DNA from: G963662675 sp963676845
Lineage (GTDB): Bacteria; Bacteroidota; Bacteroidia; Bacteroidales; Prolixibacteraceae
Assembly (NCBI GenBank): GCA_963676845.2
Contig: CAXXKK010000019.1
Coordinates: 1 to 64,000 of the forward strand
Direction of reading: 5' to 3'
DNA: 64,000 bases
Shown here: in pieces, positions 1 to 7,455 of the stretch
Numbering within the stretch: the first letter of the stretch is position 1
Layout: each line of letters begins with the position of its first letter
Made by a program: the position numbers and the translations under genes
The notes under the pieces: generated by a model
Told to the model about the DNA's origin: nothing
The model's database searches: none
The model's input: the letters and a program-made list of their open reading frames with translations, nothing else

Positions 1-2
1 GG

Positions 3-851
3 GTAAAGTTAGACAACCTTACTCCCGGAGTTGAAACTTCTATCGATGCAAAATTCACTGCGAAAAACACACTCGAAGTAAGTTCATCCAATCTGCTGGG
101 TTTCACCTTAAATCTTGATGGACATGAACTTTTTGATGCGAACTCAATCGTTTCTATTAAAGTTGACGGTCAATCATTTTCTGTAAAAACTCCGGATGCC
201 ATTTCCCTCTCAAAAGAGAACGGCACATGGGCAAATATGAAATTTACACCTGGCAGATTCTCTAAACAAAAAGGAGCTGAAGGCCCGCTAAAAGCTGCCA
301 TAGGAAGCAACCATGTTTACGTTTACGGAACATTGGGAGAAACTCAAACCGGAAAAGAACTTGCTGATTATGCTGCCGACTGGGCTTTTGAAAAAGATTT
401 TGGCGGAAGAATCATGATCTTCCCCCGGGTTTTAGCCGACACAGGAGTGCGTCAGAGTGATCTTGAAACCTCTAACTTAGTCGTATTTGGAACTGCACAA
501 ACCAACGGCATCATTGAGAGATATGCAGATCAGTTACCCATGCATCTTAAGGAAGGCACAGAAGGATACGGACTTGCTTACATTTATCCAATGAATGGCC
601 ATTATATCCTTGTCAATTCAGGTTTGCCTTGGTGGACTCCTCCTGCAAATCAGGAACAAAGCGATGACCCAATGGGAGGAATGAACAATGTACTTGCTAA
701 AGGAAGCTCTCTCAACTCCTATCCGGATTTTATCCTGTTTAAGGATACACCTGATAATGTAATCAGCCAGGGATATTTTACCAATAACTGGGAAATTCCC
801 GAAGCTGAATTAGCTAAACTAAAAGCTTCAGGAGTAATTGACATCAAATAA
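3..851 (+). CDS. C-terminal part of secreted esterase-like protein, 5' truncated by the window
   Basis: The frame is open from base 3, so the ATG at 237 is internal and 282 residues of a longer protein are visible. The whole stretch aligns with the C-terminal half of the intact protein at 1009-2724 (shared NHVYVYGTL, RIMIFPRVLADT, SNLVxFGT, NSGLPWWT, DTPDN, GYFTNxWEIPE). The two are therefore tandem paralogs. By analogy the missing N-terminus would be a signal peptide plus an alpha/beta-hydrolase domain; that part is inference. The visible region contains no hydrolase motif of its own and looks like the beta-rich accessory domain found behind PHB-depolymerase/prolyl-oligopeptidase-type esterases. 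A terminator follows 11 bases after the stop. Confidence 0.75.
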   Translation, partial: VKLDNLTPGVETSIDAKFTAKNTLEVSSSNLLGFTLNLDGHELFDANSIVSIKVDGQSFSVKTPDAISLSKENGTWANMKFTPGRFSKQKGAEGPLKAAIGSNHVYVYGTLGETQTGKELADYAADWAFEKDFGGRIMIFPRVLADTGVRQSDLETSNLVVFGTAQTNGIIERYADQLPMHLKEGTEGYGLAYIYPMNGHYILVNSGLPWWTPPANQEQSDDPMGGMNNVLAKGSSLNSYPDFILFKDTPDNVISQGYFTNNWEIPEAELAKLKASGVIDIK

Positions 852-861
852 AAAGATATTG

Positions 862-900
862 AATAATTCCTGACGGTTTTTCCCTCAGGAATTATTCTTT
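862..900 (+). terminator. Intrinsic terminator after the first esterase-like gene
   Basis: A perfect 12-bp stem (862-873 with 885-896) around an 11-base loop is followed by a pyrimidine-rich tail. It separates the two tandem paralogs, so the second is probably transcribed from its own promoter. Confidence 0.75.
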
Positions 901-1008
901 CCTTATTTATTTACAACTTATTTCAAAATGATAAAAAGTCAAGAATCATGTTATTCATAGAATAATCCTAATTCTGCTTTTATAGATTCCTATAACCCAA
1001 ATTATATC

Positions 1009-2724
1009 ATGAATCAACGATCAATTCTTTTTTCAATTTTAACAAGCCTGATCCTGATATTGCCATCTTCTATTTATGCGCAACAAATGAAATCCGGTCC
1101 TCAGGATCTGGTTTTCTTCTCTAATGTTGACGAAACAGATCAGCCCTACTCCATATACATTCCAAAAGATTACGATGAAAATAAAGCCTACCCTCTGGTT
1201 GTATTTCTGCATGGAGCAGCCTCAAACAACAGGCTCGGCTTACAACGTGTTTTCGGAGGTGGAAATGATCAGGGATTATTCTTTAATCGCACCGATCTTC
1301 CTTATGTAGAATCTGATCTGGAAGCCACTCGAACTTACGAAGGTTTTGTTGATGTAGATTACATTGTTGCCTGCTCATTTGCACGGGGAACAGTTGGCTA
1401 CAAAGGCATACCTGAACAAGACGTTATGGATATGATCGAAGATGTAAAGTCTCGCTTCAATGTGGATGAAGACCGATTTTATATTGCCGGACTATCCATG
1501 GGTGGAAACGGAACGCAATGGATAAGCCTCACACGACCCGATATGTGGGCAGCGGTTGCGCCATGTTGTCCTTTACCTCTTGAAAGTATTGAGGACTATG
1601 AAGACAACGCATGCAACCTACCCTTTCATTTATTCATTGGTGATCAGGACATGTCTATAACCTATAACGGGACAAAGGATCTTTACCAAAGACTACAAAG
1701 AACTGCTAAGTTGGTTAATTTTGTTGAATACCCCGGCAAAGAGCATAATATCTGGAATATGGCTTTTCAGGATGGTTTTATTTTTGACTGGTTCTCTCAA
1801 TTTGTAAGAGATTTGTTCCCTGAGCAGGTAAAATACAATACCAAAAACTACAAATACACCAAAGCGTATTGGGTGAATATTGATGAACTTACTCCCGGAA
1901 CAGTGGCATCGATTGATGCAAAATTTACAGCCGAAAACACCATTGACATTAGCACCAAAGATCTTGGCGCTTTTACGCTTAATTTAGACGGTCATTCACA
2001 ATTTAATATCGATGACCGTTTGCAAGTTAACATTGATGGAACGAGCATTAAAGTTAAGACAGATGGATCTGCTTCCTTTATGAAGGAAAATGGCAAATGG
2101 AAATCCGGCAAATATGTTCCCGGAAATCATTCAAAACGAGCCGGAGCTGAAGGTCCTTTAGCTGCAGCAGTTGCCGCCAACCACGTGTATGTTTATGGAA
2201 CACTTGACAATCCGAATGCAGAGGAATTAGCAGCTCGCCGTGCTCAGGCTTATGAGGCTGCCAACTGGTCAACTGCCGGAGACCTGACCAGCAGAATTAT
2301 GATCTTCCCAAGAGTGCTTGCTGACACAGATGTAAGGGAAAGCGACTATGAAGCTTCCAACCTTGTGCTTTTTGGAACCAGTGAAACCAACAGCATCATT
2401 AATAAGTATGCAGATGAGCTACCTGTTCATCTTGATAAAGATGCAGAAGATTACGGTCTTGTTTATGTTTTCCCAATGAATGATCACTATGTGTTGGTTA
2501 ACTCTGGGCTGCCCTGGTGGACAGAACCTGTTAGTCCATTTCCTTCCGGAATTACCTTCCTCCCACCTAAAATAACTATGTTGGACCACTATCAAGATTT
2601 CCTTCTATTTAGGGATACTCCTGATAATTCGATTAGCAAAGGATATTTTACAAACGAATGGGAAATTCCTGAATCAGAAATTGCGAAGATAAATTCTTCC
2701 GGGGTAGCTGAAGTAAATAATTAA
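1009..2724 (+). CDS. Secreted alpha/beta-hydrolase (PHB depolymerase/prolyl oligopeptidase-type esterase) with C-terminal accessory domain
   Basis: 571 residues. An N-terminal signal peptide (about 1-25, ending SIYAQQ) directs export. Residues 30-270 form an alpha/beta-hydrolase: VVFLHGAA (oxyanion region, about 64-71), the nucleophile elbow GLSMGG with S163, a probable acid D214 in GDQD, and H246 in GKEH. Residues about 285-571 match the partial paralog immediately upstream and contain no catalytic motif. The family includes feruloyl/acetyl-xylan esterase-like and PHB depolymerase-like enzymes; the true substrate cannot be read from sequence. Polysaccharide deacylation is plausible because GH3 and GH32-type proteins occur elsewhere in the window. 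Start chosen at the ATG directly before the signal peptide. Confidence 0.8.
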   Translation: MNQRSILFSILTSLILILPSSIYAQQMKSGPQDLVFFSNVDETDQPYSIYIPKDYDENKAYPLVVFLHGAASNNRLGLQRVFGGGNDQGLFFNRTDLPYVESDLEATRTYEGFVDVDYIVACSFARGTVGYKGIPEQDVMDMIEDVKSRFNVDEDRFYIAGLSMGGNGTQWISLTRPDMWAAVAPCCPLPLESIEDYEDNACNLPFHLFIGDQDMSITYNGTKDLYQRLQRTAKLVNFVEYPGKEHNIWNMAFQDGFIFDWFSQFVRDLFPEQVKYNTKNYKYTKAYWVNIDELTPGTVASIDAKFTAENTIDISTKDLGAFTLNLDGHSQFNIDDRLQVNIDGTSIKVKTDGSASFMKENGKWKSGKYVPGNHSKRAGAEGPLAAAVAANHVYVYGTLDNPNAEELAARRAQAYEAANWSTAGDLTSRIMIFPRVLADTDVRESDYEASNLVLFGTSETNSIINKYADELPVHLDKDAEDYGLVYVFPMNDHYVLVNSGLPWWTEPVSPFPSGITFLPPKITMLDHYQDFLLFRDTPDNSISKGYFTNEWEIPESEIAKINSSGVAEVNN

Positions 2725-2752
2725 ATCCGAATAGATTAAAGTTGATATAGAC

Positions 2753-2781
2753 AAGCACAGTTCTGAGAGCTGTGCTTTTTT
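2753..2781 (+). terminator. Intrinsic terminator after the esterase gene
   Basis: AAGCACAG / CTGTGCTT stem (2753-2760 with 2770-2777), 9-base loop, followed by a T-run. It lies 28 bases past the stop of the hydrolase gene. Confidence 0.85.
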
Positions 2782-2809
2782 ACTAAATATATATCATCAC
2801 GACCATCAA

Positions 2810-2905
2810 TTACAGTCATCCCGTCCGGCAACTGCCGGATGGGGAACTGCATCTGGTTAAGCCTGGCATTACTTGAAACAGATCCTGAAACAAGTTCAGG
2901 ATGAC
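2810..2905. repeat. Dispersed palindromic intergenic repeats
   Basis: Two short hairpins sit here: CCGGCA-AC-TGCCGG (2825-2838) and CCTGAA-ACAAG-TTCAGG (2884-2900), the latter in the context TTCAGGATGACGG. Sequences of this kind occur as multicopy intergenic repeats in many bacterial genomes, which is recalled knowledge. G+C is clearly above that of the flanking genes. Open frames across it on both strands look like by-products, not genes. Confidence 0.5.
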
Positions 2906-2928
2906 GGTTTAATAATCCTGAGGCGTCT

Positions 2929-3164
2929 TGCAGGCTGGTTAGCCTCCTTGCAGGCACGGGAGGCGTTCTGCATGATTTTTCCTCGTCCTGCAGGAATTTT
3001 TTGCTTTCCTGCGGCGCAGAATCGGGAAAAAAGCTGCAGCGATTCAAAAAAAAGACTGCAAGGCCCCAAAAAACCTTGCAGGATCATAAAAAATCCTGCA
3101 GGAAGTTAAGATTTTGCTGCAAGACCTTAAAAAAACATGCAGGACAGCATCACATCCTTGCAGG
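2929..3164. repeat. Array of about 12 degenerate units with TGCAGG core, period about 20 bp
   Basis: The core TGCAGG, or one-base variants, recurs with its G at 2930, 2950, 2970, 2990, 3011, 3036, 3058, 3078, 3098, 3119, 3139 and 3160, giving spacings of 20, 20, 20, 21, 25, 22, 20, 20, 21, 20 and 21. Many units extend to the palindrome CCTGCAGG, and the spacer is often A-rich. Period and palindromic core are seen directly; function is unknown. It is not a CRISPR because the units are short and there are no conserved repeats with unique 30-bp spacers. Confidence 0.7.
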
Positions 3165-3230
3165 AGTATATCAAAAGCAGTTTTTGAAACCACATCCGAC
3201 CATGCCCGGCAGGAAGTTCGGGGAAACATT

Positions 3231-3360
3231 AATAGCCAGGGATTACACAATCCGGGACTAATCCCAACGGGATTACAGCAATAGCGCAGGGCAACGCCCT
3301 GTGTAAAATGCCACGAGCCAAGTTCTTCGCCCTGAAAGGGCAAAAGCCCCGCTACAAAAC
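3231..3360. repeat. REP-like palindromic repeat cluster
   Basis: Contains hairpins CAGGGC-AAC-GCCCTG (3287-3301) and GCCCTGAAAGGGC (3329-3341), then AAAAGCCCCGCTACA (3342-3356). That last 15-mer recurs exactly at 7259-7273, on the far side of the IS and nuclease gene. The G+C-rich palindromic character resembles dispersed REP-type elements. Confidence 0.55.
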
Positions 3361-3369
3361 ATGATGACA

Positions 3370-3621
3370 TCCTATGAAGCTTTAAAGAATCGCAATAATT
3401 CCATACGGAATAATCGTTCTGCCCTTTGGAATTGTCTATATTCCTTATCGAATCATCACCATTCCAAAGAGAATTATCCTTCAGCAACGTGGAATTACTT
3501 TGCTGCTCTATGGAATAATCACTCAGCACAATGGAATCATAGATATTCCAAACAGAATAGCATTTATTCCATAGGAAATATCTATAACCCCAAAGGGAAT
3601 AATCTTTCGGCGACTGACCTT
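3370..3621. repeat. Phased 21-bp repeat array, GGAAT / ATTCC core
   Basis: The final T of GGAAT (or a one- or two-base variant) falls at 3390, 3411, 3432, 3453, 3474, 3495, 3516, 3537, 3558, 3579 and 3600, an exact 21-bp period over eleven units. About half the units carry ATTCC seven bases in, making ATTCC-N4-GGAAT palindromes; the others carry CAGCA or CTGCC there. Because 21 is a multiple of three and the unit is palindromic, both strands stay open and spell a heptapeptide repeat with a conserved Asn. No ribosome-binding context or downstream terminator supports translation, so it is treated as a DNA repeat. Confidence 0.8.
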
Positions 3622-3659
3622 CCCTAAAATAGCTTGACAGATTTATACTTATTTTCTAG

Positions 3660-3694
3660 TATTCCAGAAGCAGTAGATAGTTGCCTCTGGAATA
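3660..3694. other. Hairpin with ATTCC/GGAAT ends
   Basis: TATTCCAGAAGCA (3660-3672) faces TGCCTCTGGAATA (3682-3694) across a 9-base loop, 12 of 13 positions pairing. It carries the same ATTCC/GGAAT ends as the 21-bp array just upstream but is out of phase with it. It lies about 50 bp outside the IS left end. Confidence 0.6.
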
Positions 3695-3755
3695 CAAACC
3701 TAGTTAAAATTTATTACTAAGATCTGTTTCATTTTAATTCCTTATCCCTAAAGTA

Positions 3756-3793
3756 AAGTTTCTGTTTTGTGCTTAAGCACAAAACAGAAACTT
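3756..3793 (-). terminator. Perfect 38-bp palindrome behind the transposase
   Basis: 19-bp arms with no loop, centred on TTAA, perfectly self-complementary from 3756 to 3793. It starts nine bases past the OrfB stop, just inside the left end of the IS. It probably terminates transposase transcripts or blocks read-through from outside; that role is inferred. Confidence 0.6.
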
Positions 3794-3802
3794 ACGCAGC
3801 TC

Positions 3803-4753
3803 TTATTGCTGATTTTCTATACTTATTTGAACGATGTCCCTAAAATTCATTACACTGTTCTGTTTTGAACCTACTTTGTGAGACAATGTGTATTCTTTCT
3901 TTTTCCAATGCTTTCGTAGCTTTCCGGTACGCTTATGTGCCTGGGCTGGAGTAAGCATATCACAACTTCTGTGTGGGCGTTGATTATTATATTTATCAAT
4001 GGCAATTTTAACTGCTTCATGGGCAACATTGTAATCTTCAAAGGTTTGGTGCAAATCATATTCATCTTTCAATATGCCGTTTACCCGTTCTGCAATTGCG
4101 TTCTCGTAAGGATCGCCTTTCTCTGTCATCGATATCAGGATATTGCTCCCTTTCAGGTAATTTACATAGTCATAGCAACAATATTGTATCCCCCGGTCTG
4201 AATGATGGATCAATTTCTTGCTTGTGTCTTCAGTCTCAACTGCCATTCTCAGTGCATTTAATGCTCCGGTGCTGGTCAAATCGTACCATAAGCACCAACC
4301 AACAACCTTTCTTGAATACGCATCGGTTATCAGCGATAAATAAGAAAACCCATATTTTGTGCGGATATAAGTTATGTCGCTTACCCAGAGTTTTCCCGGG
4401 AAACTTAAATCAAGATCTCTGACAATATTGGGGTACTTCTTGAATAAATGCTTGGAGTTGGTCGTCTTTGCTTTTCGTTTGCTCCTGCGTACTTGCAAAC
4501 CATGCTCGCTCAATAAAACCGAAAACTTGTCCCGCCCCATCTTAATACCATGTTCTGATAAAAAAGGCTGCATCAACCCATGAAGCTTTTCACTGCCCAT
4601 TTTTGGGTGGTCTTTTCTAAGTTTCTTTACTTCCTGTAATATCAGAACCTCTGCTAATTGTGTCTTTGATTCCCGTTTTTTAGTGTCGTACCATGCCTGG
4701 CGGCTATAACCAAACAGCTCACAGCTATCCTTTTTACTTATTGAAGGATACAT
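3803..4753 (-). CDS. IS3-family transposase OrfB (DDE integrase-core)
   Basis: 316 residues. An N-terminal HTH_21-like region (about 40-95) precedes the rve integrase core. Catalytic triad: D126 in WVSDITYI, D186 in HHSDRGIQY and E222 in NAIAERVNGILKDE, giving the D-59-D-35-E spacing of IS3 elements, with the downstream YNNQRPH motif. The ATG at 4753 allows independent translation. The same frame extends upstream to the slippery site in OrfA, so the active product is probably the OrfAB fusion made by -1 frameshifting. All motifs are intact. Confidence 0.95.
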   Translation of the reverse strand: MYPSISKKDSCELFGYSRQAWYDTKKRESKTQLAEVLILQEVKKLRKDHPKMGSEKLHGLMQPFLSEHGIKMGRDKFSVLLSEHGLQVRRSKRKAKTTNSKHLFKKYPNIVRDLDLSFPGKLWVSDITYIRTKYGFSYLSLITDAYSRKVVGWCLWYDLTSTGALNALRMAVETEDTSKKLIHHSDRGIQYCCYDYVNYLKGSNILISMTEKGDPYENAIAERVNGILKDEYDLHQTFEDYNVAHEAVKIAIDKYNNQRPHRSCDMLTPAQAHKRTGKLRKHWKKKEYTLSHKVGSKQNSVMNFRDIVQISIENQQ

Positions 4754-4767
4754 GTGTGCCAGTAATA

Positions 4768-5178
4768 TTACTGCTTGGCACCAGGCTTTTTTCTGATAGG
4801 GATTTTAAATTCTGTTTCGGCTACATCAATAAGGGTATTGAGAGCAATGTTTTTCATCCGGGCTTTTTCCAGCTGTTTTTCCAACTCCTTGATGCGCTTT
4901 TCAAGCTCTTTATTATCTGACCTTTCTTTCGAACTCATGAAACACAAAGATACGTGCAATTCATCGGAATACCTCTCTTGCCAACGTTTTAAAATGTCTG
5001 TATAGTGTTTCCTACTCAACTTAAAACGATCCCGGATCTCTTGAATTGACATATGACCCCCATCGATTTGGCTAACAACCCAACGGCGAAAACTTACTTC
5101 GTACTTGTTGTAATCAACAGGATAATCTTTAAATCCATCCATGTGATCGGTCAACATGCTTTCTTTATGATTCTTCAT
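4768..5178 (-). CDS. IS3-family transposase OrfA (helix-turn-helix, leucine-zipper)
   Basis: 136 residues. A helix-turn-helix lies around 30-70 (HMSIQEIRDRFKLSRKHYTDILKRW), followed by a basic, heptad-rich coiled-coil segment (about 85-115, NKELEKRIKELEKQLEKA) typical of IS3 OrfA multimerisation. It ends RKKPGAKQ; the AAA-AAG codons for the two Lys form the frameshift heptamer. It probably binds the terminal repeats and regulates transposition, as in other IS3 elements. Confidence 0.9.
   Translation of the reverse strand: MKNHKESMLTDHMDGFKDYPVDYNKYEVSFRRWVVSQIDGGHMSIQEIRDRFKLSRKHYTDILKRWQERYSDELHVSLCFMSSKERSDNKELEKRIKELEKQLEKARMKNIALNTLIDVAETEFKIPIRKKPGAKQ
4786..4792 (-). other. Programmed -1 ribosomal frameshift heptamer (A AAA AAG)
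   Basis: Minus strand reads AGA-AAA-AAG in the OrfA frame. A -1 slip puts ribosomes in a frame that runs without a stop through AWCQAVILLAHMYPS into OrfB. Both the heptamer type and its position near the OrfA 3' end match IS3-family elements. Confidence 0.8.
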
Positions 5179-5216
5179 TTTTCTTGACTTTTTGCGTCAA
5201 GTTATTTCAGGGTAAG

Positions 5217-5527
5217 ACAGACATGGAATAATCCTTATTCCATGCGCTTAAAAACTCCAGGAAGCCTATTAATACTGATCTTTAAGGAATTTATTTCACT
5301 GCTGGCATGCGATTTAAAATAATTACGATTTACTAATGTTGAAAACTATTAACTAACAATAAGATAACTCCGAAGTGATTTTAGTAAATTGAGAATCTTA
5401 ACATTAAGGGCAAAGGACAGACATAAAACATATCACACATTTATAAGATAACTTTAGTAGACAAACAAGAGAGTTAGTAACAAGGCTGAGAAAGCTCCCA
5501 TACTATAAACTGAAAAAATAATTCAAA
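5217..5527. other. Gene-free AT-rich stretch between the IS and the nuclease gene
   Basis: It starts with a perfect palindrome, CATGGAATAA-TCC-TTATTCCATG (5222-5244), which shares GGAAT/ATTCC with the 21-bp array on the other side of the IS. The rest is AT-rich and holds no ORF I can support. The promoter of the nuclease gene is presumably here, but no clear -33/-7 pair stands out. Confidence 0.5.
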
Positions 5528-7255
5528 ATGAAATTTGTAAAATTTGACATAAAACAGTACAGAGCCATAAATGAAATATCCGTTGACTTGAATCATCAAA
5601 TTATTCCTTTAATTGGTGTTAATGAATCTGGGAAAACTAGCATTTTACAAGCAATATTATCTTTTGATAAAGGTCAAGATAGATTAAACCAAGGTTATCA
5701 TTTAGAATACACTAACAGGTATGACACAATAAGAAAGCAAGACTGTGAAATAACAGCTCATTTTTCATTGAACTCAAAAGACTATGAAAAACTGTTTAAA
5801 GCATTAAGAACAAAATCTGATAATCCAATTTTTGATATTTTGAAATCTCATCAAAAGGATAAGAAACCATTTTTAATAACAAGACATTTGTCGAAATCAG
5901 GTAAACCATATTCATTAGATTATCCTCAAATTGATGATGATACTTTACGAAAACGAATAATAAACCACATCACCAACAATCAACCTTATGTTTTATATTT
6001 CGACGATTTTACCGACAGGGTACCTTCTGAAGTTTCATTTAGTCCAGAGTATATCAAAACAGGGCAAATTAAAGGGCGCACAAATAAAGAATGGCAACTG
6101 ATAATCGAAGAAATATTTAATCGTTCTGGTGCTGAGGGTTTTGAAGATGATGATTCTGAAAAAAAACCGTTACAAGCTTTCATGAACCTTAAAGAAAAAG
6201 ACATTAGAGATGGTGTACTTTATGACATAACAGATGTGTTGGAAAAGGAGGTTATTTCTGAATGGAAGAAAATGAAAAAAGAAGGTTTAAATAAGCTTGC
6301 TGATGATTCTGACAAGTTAGAACTGTTGATAAATTATGAAGAGCAAAGCTTCACTTTTGAATTTAAAGTAAGAGATAAATCTAAAGAAGGAAAGAAACGA
6401 ATTTTTAATATTACTCAAAGGAGCAAGGGATTTCAATGGTTCTTCAATTTTATAATAAAATTAAAATTTAATCCTCGTTACAAAGGTGAAGTTGAAAACT
6501 CAATATTCTTACTCGACGAGCCTGGTTCCTATTTACATTCTTCAGCTCAGAAGGAGTTATTAAAAGAGCTCCAAAAAGTATCACGAACTAATACTCTTTT
6601 GTATTGTACGCATTCACATTATTTATTAGACCCAAGAGTAATTAAATTAGGAAGCATTAGAATTGCTGGAAAAGAAAAAGCAAAAATTTCATTAACTAAC
6701 TATGGAGATTATAAACTAAAAAATGAAAATGGGGCATTAAGTCCTATTTATCAAGCTTTACAATTAAACATTGCAAACGATTACATTGGGAAAATATCAA
6801 TATTTGAAGGGATTACTGATTTTTATTTTTTTACATTAATAAAAAATTTCTCTGACTATATTCCTAAAGACGTTACATTAATTCCTGGTGCTGGTGCTGG
6901 TTCATCAACAACTATGATTTCTCTTGGATTATCATTTGCCGATAAATTTATTGTTGTGTTTGATGATGACAGAGGTGGAAAAGATGCTATAAAAAAATAT
7001 AAAAAAGAGTTTGGTTCTCAAATAGAAAATCATTTTCATAAATATGGTAATGGAACAAGCAAACAGTTAGAAGATTTAATTTCAAAATCTGATGCTGAGT
7101 TTTTATTGAACAATACAGGTAGTAATAGTATCAAAAAAAGTTTTGGGATATTCTTCTATGACAAACCAGAATTACATAAAGAATTTGTCGATAATCTGTC
7201 AACAGAAACAATTGAAAATTGCAACCCTACTTTTGAATCTTTAAAAAATTTATAA
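5528..7255 (+). CDS. OLD-family ATPase/TOPRIM nuclease-like protein
   Basis: 575 residues. The N-terminal ABC-type ATPase half has Walker A GVNESGKTS (30-38), a signature-like QRSKGFQWF (297-305), Walker B SIFLLDEPG with D330/E331, and H-loop THSHYLL (361-367). A C-terminal TOPRIM domain follows: FEGITD with E427 (426-431) and FDDDRGGKDA with D479-D481. This is the OLD (overcoming lysogenisation defect) architecture, a family of DNA nucleases often linked to phage defence. No UvrD-type helicase or reverse transcriptase lies next to it, so it is not an evident Gabija or retron module. The gene is clearly AT-richer than its neighbours and adjoins an IS, consistent with horizontal acquisition. 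Substrate and activity are inferred. Confidence 0.85.
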   Translation: MKFVKFDIKQYRAINEISVDLNHQIIPLIGVNESGKTSILQAILSFDKGQDRLNQGYHLEYTNRYDTIRKQDCEITAHFSLNSKDYEKLFKALRTKSDNPIFDILKSHQKDKKPFLITRHLSKSGKPYSLDYPQIDDDTLRKRIINHITNNQPYVLYFDDFTDRVPSEVSFSPEYIKTGQIKGRTNKEWQLIIEEIFNRSGAEGFEDDDSEKKPLQAFMNLKEKDIRDGVLYDITDVLEKEVISEWKKMKKEGLNKLADDSDKLELLINYEEQSFTFEFKVRDKSKEGKKRIFNITQRSKGFQWFFNFIIKLKFNPRYKGEVENSIFLLDEPGSYLHSSAQKELLKELQKVSRTNTLLYCTHSHYLLDPRVIKLGSIRIAGKEKAKISLTNYGDYKLKNENGALSPIYQALQLNIANDYIGKISIFEGITDFYFFTLIKNFSDYIPKDVTLIPGAGAGSSTTMISLGLSFADKFIVVFDDDRGGKDAIKKYKKEFGSQIENHFHKYGNGTSKQLEDLISKSDAEFLLNNTGSNSIKKSFGIFFYDKPELHKEFVDNLSTETIENCNPTFESLKNL

Positions 7256-7258
7256 CAA

Positions 7259-7440
7259 AAAAGCCCCGCTACAGCATGAATCCTTTCGGTTTAACCAAAG
7301 GCTGATAAATAACAACGATACCCCGCGAAAGGATTCGCGCGGTAGCAAAGTCCGGCATAACTGGAAACAGATTGCTTCACTTCGTTCGCAATGACGGAAG
7401 CAAACAAGGCAAGTTGCTTCTTCCCGGGAATCTGGGAATC
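7259..7440. repeat. Dispersed repeat fragments flanking the nuclease gene
   Basis: Begins with AAAAGCCCCGCTACA (7259-7273), identical to 3342-3356. It continues with an AATCCTTTCG...CGAAAGGATT inverted pair (about 7280-7336) and TGCTTCACTTCGTTCGCAATGACGG, a motif I recognise as a multicopy intergenic repeat in many genomes. No coding frame is supportable. Confidence 0.5.
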
Positions 7441-7455
7441 CAAAAATCTGAGAAT

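Larger units (their letters stand above)
3741..5216 (-). mobile_element. IS3-family insertion sequence
   Basis: Contains an OrfA/OrfB pair in the classical IS3 arrangement with a slippery A6G heptamer between them. The ends are assigned from an imperfect inverted repeat: CTTATCCCTAAAGTAA at 3741 and, reading inward on the minus strand from 5216, CTTACCCTGAAATAAC. Outer bases are uncertain by a few positions, and I could not identify a clear target duplication. The element appears intact. It sits in repeat-rich DNA: the 21-bp array and a hairpin lie on the left, and a CATGGAATAA palindrome lies on the right. Confidence 0.75.

Noticed and set aside
237..851. Independent 204-residue gene starting at ATG 237
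   Set aside because: The frame is open to the window edge and its upstream residues align with the intact paralog, so the ATG is internal.
2929..3621. CRISPR array
   Set aside because: Units are 20-21 bp with cores of 5-8 bp and no unique spacers of typical length; no cas genes in the window.
3361..3627. 88-residue heptad-repeat protein, and the overlapping minus-strand frame at 3044-3529
   Set aside because: Both strands are open because the unit is 21 bp and palindromic. There is no promoter, start context or terminator, and the minus-strand frame runs through two unrelated arrays.
5528..7255. Gabija or retron defence system
   Set aside because: The OLD-like protein could be GajA-like, but no UvrD-type helicase, reverse transcriptase or other partner flanks it.
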